Below, one piece after another: positions 1-8,378 of a stretch of 64,000 bases of DNA. Positions within the stretch are counted from its first letter, which is position 1. Each line of letters starts with the position of its first letter. The translations under genes and the position numbers were made by a program. Source of the stretch: JBEKIK01 sp963845975 (GTDB lineage Bacteria > Planctomycetota > Planctomycetia > Pirellulales > Thermoguttaceae); contig CAWJUD010000001.1 of the NCBI GenBank assembly GCA_963845975.1, forward strand, positions 1,426,001 to 1,490,000, given 5' to 3'. The notes beneath the pieces are model-generated. The model saw only the letters and a list, made by a program, of their open reading frames with translations, was not told the origin of the DNA and made no database searches.

Positions 1-311
1 GCGCCCACTGCCGCCGCGGACTGGAGAACATTCCGGCTGCCCTCCAAGTTGATGGAGTGCATTTTCCGCTCATCGTGCATTGGCGGCACGATAAAGGCCA
101 TGTGGATCACCGTGTCGGGTTGGAAATTCTTCAGCGTTTCGGCAAGTTCCGCCGTGCACATGTCGAGTTGCACGAAATCGTGGTTCCCGGCGTCCCGGGG
201 CGGCACGATGTCCAAGCCCAATATCTTTGCGTCGGGCTCGTACGCCGCGAGGTATCGAATCAGGCTGCTCCCCAAATAGCCCGAGCTGCCGGTAATAGCG
301 ATGCGTTTCAT
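1..311 (-). CDS. NAD-dependent epimerase/dehydratase (SDR), 3' part outside the window
   Basis: The minus frame from an ATG at 311 gives MKRIAITGSSGYLGSSLIRY and stays open to the window edge (about 103 residues). The N-terminal glycine-rich GSSGYLG is the Rossmann nucleotide-binding turn of extended short-chain dehydrogenases. An acidic residue follows the second strand (GLDIV, residues 32-36), which favours NAD. The stretch HMAFIVPP followed by a conserved Asn (SINLEGSRNVL) matches the N-terminal half of UDP-sugar epimerase-like proteins. The catalytic Tyr-x3-Lys lies beyond the edge, so the substrate cannot be named. It is on the same strand as the SDR at 370-1854 and starts 59 bp downstream of that gene's stop, so the two may be co-transcribed. 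Confidence 0.85.
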   Translation of the reverse strand, partial: MKRIAITGSSGYLGSSLIRYLAAYEPDAKILGLDIVPPRDAGNHDFVQLDMCTAELAETLKNFQPDTVIHMAFIVPPMHDERKMHSINLEGSRNVLQSAAAVG

Positions 312-369
312 CCGATGTGCCAGCCTGAAGTATGTTGTTCTGCGGAACCCAAGATCTACGGGACAATCA

Positions 370-1854
370 TCATACCGGCTCGATGATCTGAGTGGCGCTG
401 TGGACCGCGGCAGCCTGGAGAATCGCGGCTAAGCACGCCGGGTCCAATCTGTTCCCCTTGATGACCACATGGCCGGATCTGACTGCCTCGGCAACCGCCA
501 AAGCGCAAGCGCTCAACGCGCGAAAAGTGTGCGCGTCCAGCAGGAAAACCGCCGAGCACTGCGGACCCAGCCCGTCTTCGACCTCCGTCAACCGGCCGTC
601 GTGCAACAGAAGCTTCCACTGTCCTCCGGCAGGCCCGCTGACGTCCAGTCCCAGGCAGTGTTTTCCCGCCAGGTTCGGGGCCAACGGCATGCGGCGGCAG
701 GGCAATTTGTGCACGTACTCGTGGATGTCGAAGTCCGGCCGGGCCCCCCGTCGCTGGTCCTTGCCGAAATTGCCCTGGATAGCGTAACGCGAAAGCTTCA
801 GAAGCATAGCCTCGTCCATTTCCGGACAAGCCAGCGGGGCCGCGGCCACCCGATGGGTATCGTCGAATTGCGGATCGTCGCGCCAGTAGGCCCGGTAAAT
901 TTCCATCTGTTGGCGGAAAGTATCGAGGAACCAGCCCCCGTTGCCGAGGAAAAGGTCATTTTCGTCGGCCAGGGTGGAATATTCTTCCACTGCATGTTGG
1001 ATCACGTTGGCGATCAATGTTATCGAGGACGGTCGGCGCGTAACCAGGTGGTAGGTTCGGCAGTGGAAGGCGGGCCGGGAAAAAATGCGCGTAAACACGG
1101 CCGAGACCCAATCGACCGGTACGAGATTCTTGCATTCCTTACCTGTCAGACCCAATCCTTCCACCAGAAACCGCCCGGCCGTCGAGCCGCGCACCATCCG
1201 GCTAACCAGGGTGTGCGCCAACTTCACCATCACGTAGAAACCGTGAAAGGTCGCCGTATAGCCCGTCTGCGAGTCGCCCACAATGATCGCCGGACGATAG
1301 ATAGTGGGCGGATCGATCCAGGGGGTGGCGAGGACCAGTTTCTCCGTCTCAATCTTGCTATGCTCGTAGGCGTTACCGGGCGTCTGGCCGACGTCCAAAT
1401 CGGTCTCCAGCACTCGCCCCTGGCGCAGCCCGCAAACGTAAGCCGTGGATAAATAATGGAATTGACGGATCCCCGTAGTGCGACATAGATCGAGGATACG
1501 CCGCGTGCCGTCGAAATTACTGCGCCAAGGCTCGCCGTCGCGCCCGTTGTCATGGAACGTCAGGTTGGCGGCGCTATGGATTACGGAGCGGCAATGCCGC
1601 GAGATCCACCGCAGGTCGGCGCCGTCCAGACCAAGATCCACTTCGGTCAGTTCCCCCTCGATTACCACGGGTCGAGGCAGGGTGATCCGGAGTTCGGCTT
1701 CAAAATGAGATAAGATCGATTCGATCCGTCGCCGTGCCGATGCGCGTTTGGTCGGACGCACAAGCACGGCCAGACGATGTCCCTCACGAAGACTGTCTCG
1801 CAATAAATACGATCCCAATTGCCCAGTGGCGCCGGTGAGAAAATGGTATGTCAT
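370..1854 (-). CDS. Thioester-reductase-like SDR (NAD_binding_4) with C-terminal SCP2-like domain
   Basis: The start is placed at MTYHFLTGATGQLGSYLL because the Rossmann GATGQLG begins a few residues later; the frame is open further upstream to 1941 but carries no domain there. This gives 494 residues. Residues 1 to about 260 look like the NAD_binding_4 (male sterility/thioester reductase) family: GATGQLG, then HSAANLTF and a catalytic Tyr-x3-Lys in NAYEHSKIETEK. The family uses NAD(P)H to reduce acyl thioesters or other carbonyls. The last 110 or so residues (LDVSGPAGGQWKLLLHDGRL onward, with SACALAVAEAVRSGHVVIKG) resemble an SCP2 sterol-carrier fold, suggesting a bound lipid substrate. The substrate is not determined. 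Confidence 0.75.
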   Translation of the reverse strand: MTYHFLTGATGQLGSYLLRDSLREGHRLAVLVRPTKRASARRRIESILSHFEAELRITLPRPVVIEGELTEVDLGLDGADLRWISRHCRSVIHSAANLTFHDNGRDGEPWRSNFDGTRRILDLCRTTGIRQFHYLSTAYVCGLRQGRVLETDLDVGQTPGNAYEHSKIETEKLVLATPWIDPPTIYRPAIIVGDSQTGYTATFHGFYVMVKLAHTLVSRMVRGSTAGRFLVEGLGLTGKECKNLVPVDWVSAVFTRIFSRPAFHCRTYHLVTRRPSSITLIANVIQHAVEEYSTLADENDLFLGNGGWFLDTFRQQMEIYRAYWRDDPQFDDTHRVAAAPLACPEMDEAMLLKLSRYAIQGNFGKDQRRGARPDFDIHEYVHKLPCRRMPLAPNLAGKHCLGLDVSGPAGGQWKLLLHDGRLTEVEDGLGPQCSAVFLLDAHTFRALSACALAVAEAVRSGHVVIKGNRLDPACLAAILQAAAVHSATQIIEPV

Positions 1855-2016
1855 AAATATGTCCTTAAAGGACTTACTATATGTACCGACATTTGCTCCC
1901 CCCGCGATTAGAACGACACAAGCTGCCGCCGAGCACGCCACGTTGTGCTCCGATTACTGCTTGCAAGGGATAAATAGTCCCCCATGCCGCGTCGCGGAAA
2001 GTGCCTTTTACTAATT

Positions 2017-2203
2017 ACTGGAGTTTTGTAAAAAAGGAAAATCAAAGTCCCCTCTCCGGGCACCGACCGAAGGTTGGTCGGGAGAGGGTTAGGGTGAGGG
2101 CTTTTAGGTGAAAAAAGTCTTTCCTTACCTGTTTGATCTACCCAGGCCCTCACCCCCTGCCCCTCTCCCAAAGGGAGAGGGGAGCAATTTGCAAAACTCC
2201 AGT
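2017..2203. repeat. 187-bp MITE-like element, copy 1
   Basis: The element starts ACTGGAGTTTTG and ends CAAAACTCCAGT. It has internal GC-rich palindromes (CCCTCTCC...GGAGAGGG) and no ORF. In this copy the inverted repeat extends outward through the flanking TAATT/AATTA. A second copy, in opposite orientation, lies at 23044-24231 and is split by an insertion sequence. No transposase with matching ends is seen in the window, so it would have to be mobilised in trans, if it is mobile at all. Confidence 0.8.
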
Positions 2204-2580
2204 AATTAATATCATCTTCATGATGTTATGGATCGTCAAGCGGGTCATTAACCAAAAATTCCAACCTGGTCCACCGTTTTTTCACCAAGAGTTCCTAGCC
2301 GTACCCTCGGCCGAACAGGGCGTCCACTATCTTCCCTGTCACCGCCCCCAGACAGCAGAGGGGCAATTATCCAGGGGCAGTCATCGTAGGCTCTCGGGTT
2401 TTCTGGCGCGTATAGGAAAAAACGCAGAGTTGCCCTCCACCCCCTCTGTATTCCTACAGAATCCTCTTTGGCTACTCTTTAAGTTCTGGAGTAAAGGAGG
2501 CATCGGTATCATAAGTAAATGCCAACCGATCGCCCGGATCGCGGAACAGAGTCCTTGATATGGTATGTCGTAAATCGTTC
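2204..2580. other. Gene-poor stretch between MITE copy 1 and the IS1182 element
   Basis: No convincing complete gene is seen. The last 109 bases (2472-2580) hold the minus-strand tail of an open frame that continues on the far side of the IS1182 element; that remnant is described separately. The rest shows only short unconvincing frames. Confidence 0.5.
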
Positions 2581-4124
2581 GGGCCTGTTGAAAAAGTCTG
2601 TTGGCCAGCTAGCATTGTCAGCACGTGTTCGTCTTGATTTGTAGAGCGGATGGAGGTATTGGGATGCCCTTCCTCTCCACCACCTTCGCATCTTTTCAGG
2701 ACGGACAGACGTATGCAAGGAACGCATGTCTTTCAACCACGGACCAGGACGGTCATCGATTTGGAGTCGTTCATTGCAGAAGACCACTTTCTCCGGAGAG
2801 TTGATCGCACCCTAGAAATGTCCTTCGTACGCGACTTGACTGCCACGTGCTATTCCTCTGGACAAGGACGGCCCTCCATCGACCCTGAGGTGTTCTTTCG
2901 GATGTTGTTGGTGGCGTACTTCTATGGCATCACGTCGGACCGACGTCTATGTGAGGAAGTACGGTTCAATCTCGCGTATCGCTGGTTTTGCCGGCTCTCC
3001 CTGGAAGACGACGTGCCGGACCACTCATCGTTTAGTCGCATCCGGGACAGGTATGGCGAGGAAATCTTTGAAATGCTGTTTAGGCATATCGTTAAGCTCT
3101 GTCAGAAAAAGGGCTTGGTGGCCCAGGAGTGTCGCGTGATGACCGACGCCACCCTGATCGCCGCTGATGCCTCGTTGAATTCGTTGATTCATAACAACCC
3201 GGAAAAAGCCCAGAAAGAGGCTGTTACGCAACAGCGCGATCGTGGGATGAAAGATTCATCATCGGCACGGCAGGTTTCCAACCAGACGCACACCAGTCGT
3301 ACCGATCCAGATGCCACACTAGCCCAAAAGAAAGGTACACCGCAACAACTGAAGTACAAAGTGCATCAGAGTATTGATGCCGACAGTCGCGTCATCCTGG
3401 ATACCGAAGTTACCACAGGAGCACGGTATGACAACCAACCATATCTCCAGCAGCTAAAACGCATCAATGACCAGTATGACATCACAATTCGTGAAGCAAT
3501 CGCCGATCGAGCTTATGGCTCAGCGGCGATCATTGCTGCATTGCAGGAGCAAGGAACAAAACCCTACATTCCGCTGTTCAGTCGTCGTAGCGGAAATAAC
3601 TCGGCCAGCGCAGCCGGACTGGTGTACGAACCCAAGAAAGATCGTTTTCGATGCCCACAGGAGAAGTACCTGAATCCGAATCCGGCGATCTACGATAACC
3701 ACAAAAGGTATGTCAGCTCGTCCGAGGACTGCCGTAATTGTCCGCAAGCTTCAAAGTGCCCAGCAAAAACTCGGAAAGCGACTCCTCAGCACAGGTTTGT
3801 ACTTCGTAGTCTTGATCAAGACCTATTTGAGAAGGTGCAAGCCAGAATGCAAAAGCCTGAGTTTGGGCAGAAATTGTCCGAGCGGATGTGGAAGTGCGAA
3901 GGGTTGTTCGCCGAGGCGAAGCAAAACCATGGCCTGGCGCGCGCCAGGTACCGCAGTAGGTCGAAAGTGCAGATTCAAGCGTATCTAAGCGCAATGGCGC
4001 AGAACCTGAAGCGCCTGATCTTACTGTTTTATCTCTGGTTGCTAACTCGGTGTCTAGACCCGCAAAAAAGGTGGCCAATTACCCAAACCCTATCTTTCAA
4101 TGACGGGACTTTTTCAACAAGCCC
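2581..4124 (+). mobile_element. IS1182-family insertion sequence (1,544 bp)
   Basis: The left end GGGCCTGTTGAAAAAGTC (2581-2598) and the right end GACTTTTTCAACAAGCCC (4107-4124) are inverted repeats with one mismatch. They match the GGGCTTGTTGAAAAAGTC type expected for this family. GTTC occurs on both sides (2577-2580 and 4125-4128), giving a 4-bp target duplication. The element carries a single transposase gene. Confidence 0.9.
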
Positions 4125-4230
4125 GTTCGGAATCCAACACGTCCCCGTCGCGCTAGGCACCACTCCTAACCTCTTGCCGTGGCTGTCTCAAATCTCCATC
4201 TCATCTTTCAAGACTCCGAGAACTCGTTGA
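2650..4230 (+). CDS. IS1182-family transposase (DUF772 / DDE_Tnp_1_6)
   Basis: This is a DDE transposase of 526 codons. The N-terminal DUF772 region (MQGTHVFQPRTRTVIDLESF to SSFSRIRDRYG) carries the helix-turn-helix. The central region has the first Asp in MTDATLIAADAS and the second in IADRAYGSA. The C-terminal DDE_Tnp_1_6 zinc-like region has CPQE, CRNCPQASKCP and then the Glu in EGLFAEAKQNHG. An ATG at 2713 (MQGTHVF) is an equally good start. The frame has no stop inside the element: it runs through the right inverted repeat and ends 106 bp into host DNA, so about 35 C-terminal residues are host-encoded. Otherwise it looks intact and possibly active. Confidence 0.9.
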   Translation: MEVLGCPSSPPPSHLFRTDRRMQGTHVFQPRTRTVIDLESFIAEDHFLRRVDRTLEMSFVRDLTATCYSSGQGRPSIDPEVFFRMLLVAYFYGITSDRRLCEEVRFNLAYRWFCRLSLEDDVPDHSSFSRIRDRYGEEIFEMLFRHIVKLCQKKGLVAQECRVMTDATLIAADASLNSLIHNNPEKAQKEAVTQQRDRGMKDSSSARQVSNQTHTSRTDPDATLAQKKGTPQQLKYKVHQSIDADSRVILDTEVTTGARYDNQPYLQQLKRINDQYDITIREAIADRAYGSAAIIAALQEQGTKPYIPLFSRRSGNNSASAAGLVYEPKKDRFRCPQEKYLNPNPAIYDNHKRYVSSSEDCRNCPQASKCPAKTRKATPQHRFVLRSLDQDLFEKVQARMQKPEFGQKLSERMWKCEGLFAEAKQNHGLARARYRSRSKVQIQAYLSAMAQNLKRLILLFYLWLLTRCLDPQKRWPITQTLSFNDGTFSTSPFGIQHVPVALGTTPNLLPWLSQISISSFKTPRTR

Positions 4231-4399
4231 GGCGAGAGATTATTCGGATATCCTCCGGCCCCATCGCGTGGAAAGAAGGGGGGCCTGGCCTTAAGCTGTT
4301 TACAAGCGACCTCGGCCTTTCCATGTTCTCCCCTCCGATTTCCCGGCGCCACGCCAGCCGATGTAGAACACCGTTCTAGCTCCTACTCGCGCACCTTTT

Positions 4400-4546
4400 C
4401 TATGCTTCAAGCCTGTTCAGTTGTCCGTTCTCGGCCGAGGCGATAGACTGGCGTAATGCCGAGATTTCTTCCGCCCCATATTGCCGCGTTAGTGCTAATT
4501 GTAGCACGTCTCCATGTCCTTCACTCACGGGAACATGCCCCGGCAT
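4400..4546 (-). CDS. Small ORF (48 aa) next to the IS21 left end
   Basis: The frame MPGHVPVSEGHGDVLQLALT... ends in NGQLNRLEA. It has a weak AGGAA five bases before the ATG, only seven bases from the IS21 terminus at 4553. The frame continues upstream into the element without a stop for a few codons. It may therefore be the 3' end of a longer gene that the IS21 insertion cut off. The composition is protein-like but I recognise no family. Confidence 0.3.
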   Translation of the reverse strand: MPGHVPVSEGHGDVLQLALTRQYGAEEISALRQSIASAENGQLNRLEA

Positions 4547-4694
4547 ATTTCCTTGTGTAAACAACGGTTGAAAACCGTGGCGCGTGTGGGTTGAAAAGTG
4601 TAGCGCTCAGGATGAAAGATGGTTCTATTCTAACTCCGATGTTAAGGGAAAGAAAGGAGTCTTCCCTGCCCTAGGGCAGGGCCGGTTGCAACGG

Positions 4695-5546
4695 TTAATT
4701 CTGCGGGGGCGGTTGTATTTCTTCAGGTGATTTTAGCAAGGATTCCGGCATACCTTCGGCAGGTTTTTGGCCAGAGGCTCGTTTGCCGCCTGCACGGCGG
4801 CGGGCGTCTTTCAGGCGATAACTTTCGCCGCTGGATTCCAGAATATGGCAGCGATGCGTCAGCCGATCGAGCACGGCGCCGGTCAATCGTTCACTGCCGA
4901 GTACTTCCGGCCATTGTTCGAAGGGCAGGTTCGTGGTCACGATGATGCTGGTCCGTTCATAGGCCGTGCTGATCACGTCGAAGAGCAACTCCGAGCCAAG
5001 CTTGCTGGCCGGGACGTAGCCCAATTCATCGAGGATCAAGAGGTCCAGTTTGGCGAGTTGATTTTTCATCCGCGTCAACTGGCGCTCCTCGCGGGCTTCC
5101 ATCAGTTGGGTGATCAACTCGGTGACCCGCCAGAAGCGAACCTTTTTGCCTTGTTGACAGGCAGCGATCCCCAATACAATGCAAAGATGAGTTTTTCCCG
5201 TTCCGGGGTTCCCTACAAAGATCACCGACTCCCGTTTGTCGATATACTCGCCCCGCAACAGTTCGCCGACGAGCACGCGGTTAATCGAGGGCTGGGCCTC
5301 GAATTTGAAATCCTCCATCGTCTTGCTGTTGGGGAAACGGGCCGCCTTCAGCCTTCGTTCGGCTGCCCGTTTTTCACGAGTAATAAGCTCCAACTCGCAC
5401 AGTTGCAGCAGAAAGCCCAGGTGATCGACGTTTTCCGTGGCACATCGGGCGGCAATTTTCTCGCATTCGCCGTTAAAGGTCGGCAGTTTCAACGCCTTCA
5501 GATGATGTTTCAATAGCACCGTGCTTTTGGTTTCAAGCTTCTTCAT
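4695..5546 (-). CDS. istB: IS21-family helper ATPase IstB
   Basis: IstB is the AAA+ partner of the IS21 transposase and assists target-DNA engagement. The start MKKLETKSTVLL at 5546 overlaps the end of istA (stop at 5533) by 14 bp, the usual IS21 coupling. The 283-residue protein has Walker A GNPGTGKTHLC at about residue 112, Walker B LLILDELGYV, and the sensor-like motif IIVTTNLPFEQW. The C-terminal tail is rich in Lys, Pro and Gln. It appears full length, so this half of the element is intact while istA is frameshifted. Confidence 0.93.
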   Translation of the reverse strand: MKKLETKSTVLLKHHLKALKLPTFNGECEKIAARCATENVDHLGFLLQLCELELITREKRAAERRLKAARFPNSKTMEDFKFEAQPSINRVLVGELLRGEYIDKRESVIFVGNPGTGKTHLCIVLGIAACQQGKKVRFWRVTELITQLMEAREERQLTRMKNQLAKLDLLILDELGYVPASKLGSELLFDVISTAYERTSIIVTTNLPFEQWPEVLGSERLTGAVLDRLTHRCHILESSGESYRLKDARRRAGGKRASGQKPAEGMPESLLKSPEEIQPPPQN

Positions 5547-7045
5547 GGCAAGCCTCCTCGTGTCGCAGGGTGTCGTAGATCGCCAGCTTCGGCGGGGGAA
5601 CTTCATGGCCTTGCAGGTGCGGATGGCCATCTAGGCGAAAGTACTTGGCCGGCTGTTCGCGGCCGTCCTCAAGCAACAGCCGGATCGCCTCCACGGTCAA
5701 GGCCCCGATCGCCAACGCCCGATCCACCGCTTTGGCCAGTTCTTTCAGTTCGCACGACTCCAGCAGCCGCAGCACCTTGATGAATTCGCGTCTGCCCGCC
5801 TGAGCGAGTTCGCCCTCCAGCCGCCGCCGTAAAACAGTGAACCCCTCGGGCAAGTCCCAGTCGTCAAAGGGTTTTCCGAAGTCCAATGCAGCGGGCTTGC
5901 GCTCCAACAAAGCCAGGTAATGCACTGGATCGTAATGCACGTTCTCCTTTTCCCAATCCCGAGGATGCTCGGCCACAACCTGGTCCTGCACCACAAACCG
6001 CACCTTCTCGATGCCCCCGATAGCCATCACCGCATGATGGGCGTTCTGCGTCGGCACCGAATAGTCATTGCGGTCGAAACGGACCAGCGACAGTGAACTC
6101 GCCTGGCAGGGCTCCACACGCCGCGCTTCAAAGGGTTTTTCAGGCATGGGCAACATGGCGCGGCGATCTTCTTCCAAAAGCTCCTCCTTGACATCGGCCT
6201 TTCCCCGCAGCTTACGCTTTAGATCCTGGCGGCGGGACTCCGCCAACTGCTCATTAAAGACCTCGAAATCGTCGAATGCCGGCAGAGGCACCATGAAGTT
6301 ACGCCGCGCGTAACCCACGAGGGTTTCGATGTGCCCCTTCTCGTTCGGTCGGCGAACCAGGCAGAAATGATGCTCAAACAGGTAATGGCTCTGCAGCCGG
6401 AGGAATTCCGCCGTCAGCACGCTCCCCCGTTTCTGAACGACTTTCGATACGGCGATTTTCGTGTTGTCGTAGCTGATCCGCTTCGGCACGGCATTGAAGA
6501 ACTCGAACGCCCGGCGATGTCCTTCCTGAAACGTCTCCGTGCATTCCCGCGGAAACGCCTGGCAGAAAAAGGCGTCGCTAAATGGCAGCGACATTACAAA
6601 GAAGGCAATCTGCCGCTCCTGGCCCCGATACACGACCGTGGCCGCGCCGAAATCGACTTGGCCCTCTCCGGGCTTATGGCTCAGGGGCATGAAGACTTCA
6701 GCCGTCTTCTGTTGCCAGCGACGCACCTCCTCCTGCACTACTGTTATGCCGCCTTGATACCCCTTCTCACAGAGCCGCTCAAAGATCCGTTTCGACGTGT
6801 GTTTTTGCTTCTTCGGGCGCCTTTTTATCGGCTTTGAGTATCTCGTGGATCAGCGGTATAAACGGCCCGAGGACCGGCTTTTCCCGCTCCTGCCGCTTCC
6901 GATACCCGGGCGGCTCCTCGTGTGCCAATATCTTTTTTAGCGTGTCCCAATGTAGATCATAGACCTTGCAGGCCTCACGCTTCGACAATTCGCCGGTCAG
7001 CACCAGGCGACGCACTTCACTCCAGAATTCCATGTTCGTGTACAC
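5533..7045 (-). pseudogene. istA: IS21-family transposase IstA, frameshifted
   Basis: IstA is a DDE (rve-type) transposase. The N-terminal part (MYTNMEFWSEVRRLVLTGELS...) with a helix-turn-helix is in one frame from 7045 to about 6815. The rest is in a second frame to 5533: VDFGAATVVYRG with the first catalytic Asp, ISYDNTKIAV with the second, and RRPNEKGHIETLVGYARRNF around the Glu. The two join as KKAP / KKQKHTSKRIFERL, consistent with one extra base near 6810-6830. The first frame ends at a TGA at about 6780. Unless this is a sequencing error, the element cannot transpose on its own. Confidence 0.88.
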
Positions 7046-7196
7046 TCTCTGTTACCTCGCGAGGGGTGAGACTTGTAACGGTTATACCGCTACAAGTCTT
7101 GCTTACCCTTTCGCGAGTTTGGTTAAGAGCGCCACGTTTTTCGACCGTTACGCAGGTCCCCCTCCGCGCCACGGTTTTCGAGCGTTGTTTACACAA

Positions 7197-7626
7197 CGTC
7201 CTCTTTCACGTGATCGAAGCTGCCCGAGAACTAGTGGCAAGGCGCCACGGAGCGCTATTTGTGGTTGGCGATAGTGAAGGACTGGACCACTCTAAACTGA
7301 AAGTGGAGGTCGAGCCTCGGCGTCTGGAAGAATGGTCGATTGCTGATATTGTGGAGTTGGCTAAACTTGACGGTGCTGTCGTCATTGACAAGAAAGGACA
7401 ACTGCAATGCGCAACGGTAATTATTAACAACAAGATAGAAGGGAGTTGTACGCCGACGAAACCAACGGGGCACGGAGGCAGCAGAAAGGAGACTGCCGAA
7501 AAAACGAGCCGTGAATGTCCCAATGCCGCCGCTGTTTACGTTTCTCAGAACGGCGCGATCGAGGTCTACGTCAATGGAACTTCCTACCCAGTTGCTCAAT
7601 CCATGTCGGGATTATCCAGGGCGTGA
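7197..7626 (+). pseudogene. Diadenylate-cyclase-like (DAC/DisA_N fold) sensor domain, 5' end lost at the IS21 border
   Basis: Reading directly out of the IS21 right end, the frame VLFHVIEAARELVARRHGAL continues for about 140 residues. It follows the order of a DAC domain: LFVVGDSEG, then ADIVELAKLDGAVVIDKKGQL with the DGA motif, then GGSRKETAEKTS at the place of the GTRHRAA motif, then AAAVYVSQNGAIEVYVNG. In active diadenylate cyclases that second motif is Arg-His-Arg; here it reads Arg-Lys-Glu, so catalysis is unlikely. Related inactive DAC-like domains have been proposed as nucleotide sensors in bacterial conflict systems. No start codon with a ribosome site remains, so the N terminus lay beyond the IS insertion. 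It is convergent with the genes at 7714-9686. Confidence 0.6.
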
Positions 7627-7713
7627 GAAATAAAGAACGCGGCCCTAAGCTAGGCATAGGGCGCGATGTCGAAAGCGGCGGCGTCTCGACTCAGATGGAA
7701 CCTATCGCCTTAT

Positions 7714-8378
7714 TCAAATGACGGAAACGCGCAGCGGTTGACTTGTGCCGTTGGAGTGAAATTCGCAAGCTTCAAAGCGGAACTCGTCTAGATGGGCCAT
7801 CATGTACATAACGAAGTCGCTATCCGACTTCATCGCTTCCTTAACATACTGTGTAGCGTTCCCCTTAGCCACAATTAGACTGAAGAGGCGATCGGTACCG
7901 TATCGCGTAATCTCTCTCGCGATCTGCCCCATGGTCCGCCAGTCGTCTTCCCCGTGGGCTGCATCTTCAGTAGGGTGGAAATGGCATACCCAGAAAAACT
8001 CGACGCGACATCAGATTCACTTGGCAATACGTGGCGTATGAACTGCGACAAGCGCTCGCCTGGAAATTCCAGCGGGTTGTCCCACAGAACGAAGACATCT
8101 GTGTCGACCGGCACGAGGATCTGTTCGAGATTCGAGCCGGTTGCAGCACGAAGACCATCTGCAATCTCCTTCCTGTGTTCTAGGATATCAAATGCAGGGT
8201 CGATGTATTGATCGACTAATCGCCAATCAACAATAGCACTCTCCTGCACGGTGAGGATATAGATGGGCTCAAGCACAAGAGCGCAATTCCTCCCCATGAG
8301 GTCGAACTGCGGTAAAATGTGATGATAGAGGTCCCGGAACAAATCTTCAACGAACCTCCTGGGCACCTGTACATGCAT
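7714..8378 (-). pseudogene. Unknown protein (about 220 aa), frameshifted, overlapping the OPRT gene
   Basis: The start MHVQVPRRFVEDLFRDLY at 8378 lies inside the 3' end of the OPRT gene (stop at 8347), a 32-bp overlap that implies translational coupling. The first frame runs to GYAIST near 7965. A second frame carries TEDAAHGEDDWRTMGQIARE on to the stop at 7714 (QPLRVSVI), so one frameshift lies at about 7955-7975. No membrane segment or signal peptide is seen. It is rich in acidic and aromatic residues (VPVDTDVFVLWDNP). I do not recognise the family; the tight linkage to OPRT suggests a shared function. Confidence 0.55.

Larger units (their letters stand above)
2472..4382 (-). pseudogene. 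Unidentified minus-strand ORF remnant interrupted by IS1182
   Basis: If the IS and one copy of its 4-bp target duplication are removed (1,548 bp in total, a multiple of three), one minus-strand frame reads from about 4382 to a TAG at 2472-2474. Its last residues are DRLAFTYDTDASFTPELKE and the part left of the IS includes DLRHTISRTLF. The frame has one internal TGA near 4200, after KDEMEI, and no clear start codon. The composition looks protein-like but I do not recognise the family, and a structured RNA or a chance open frame is possible. The outer end may also have been lost at the IS21 insertion at 4553. Confidence 0.3.
4553..7196 (-). mobile_element. IS21-family insertion sequence (2.64 kb)
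   Basis: The left terminus TTGTGTAAACAACG...GAAAACCGTGGCGCG (4553-4584) is repeated inverted at the right (7165-7196) with three or four mismatches. A second, related internal repeat follows at each end (left about 4587-4608, right about 7129-7150), as expected for the multiple transposase-binding sites of IS21. It encodes istA and istB on the minus strand. No target-site duplication is visible at the two borders, suggesting that one side was lost by deletion or recombination after insertion. Confidence 0.9.

Noticed and set aside
2133..2558. Plus-strand ORF of 141 codons starting in the MITE-like repeat
   Set aside because: It begins inside the repeat and has no recognisable domain.
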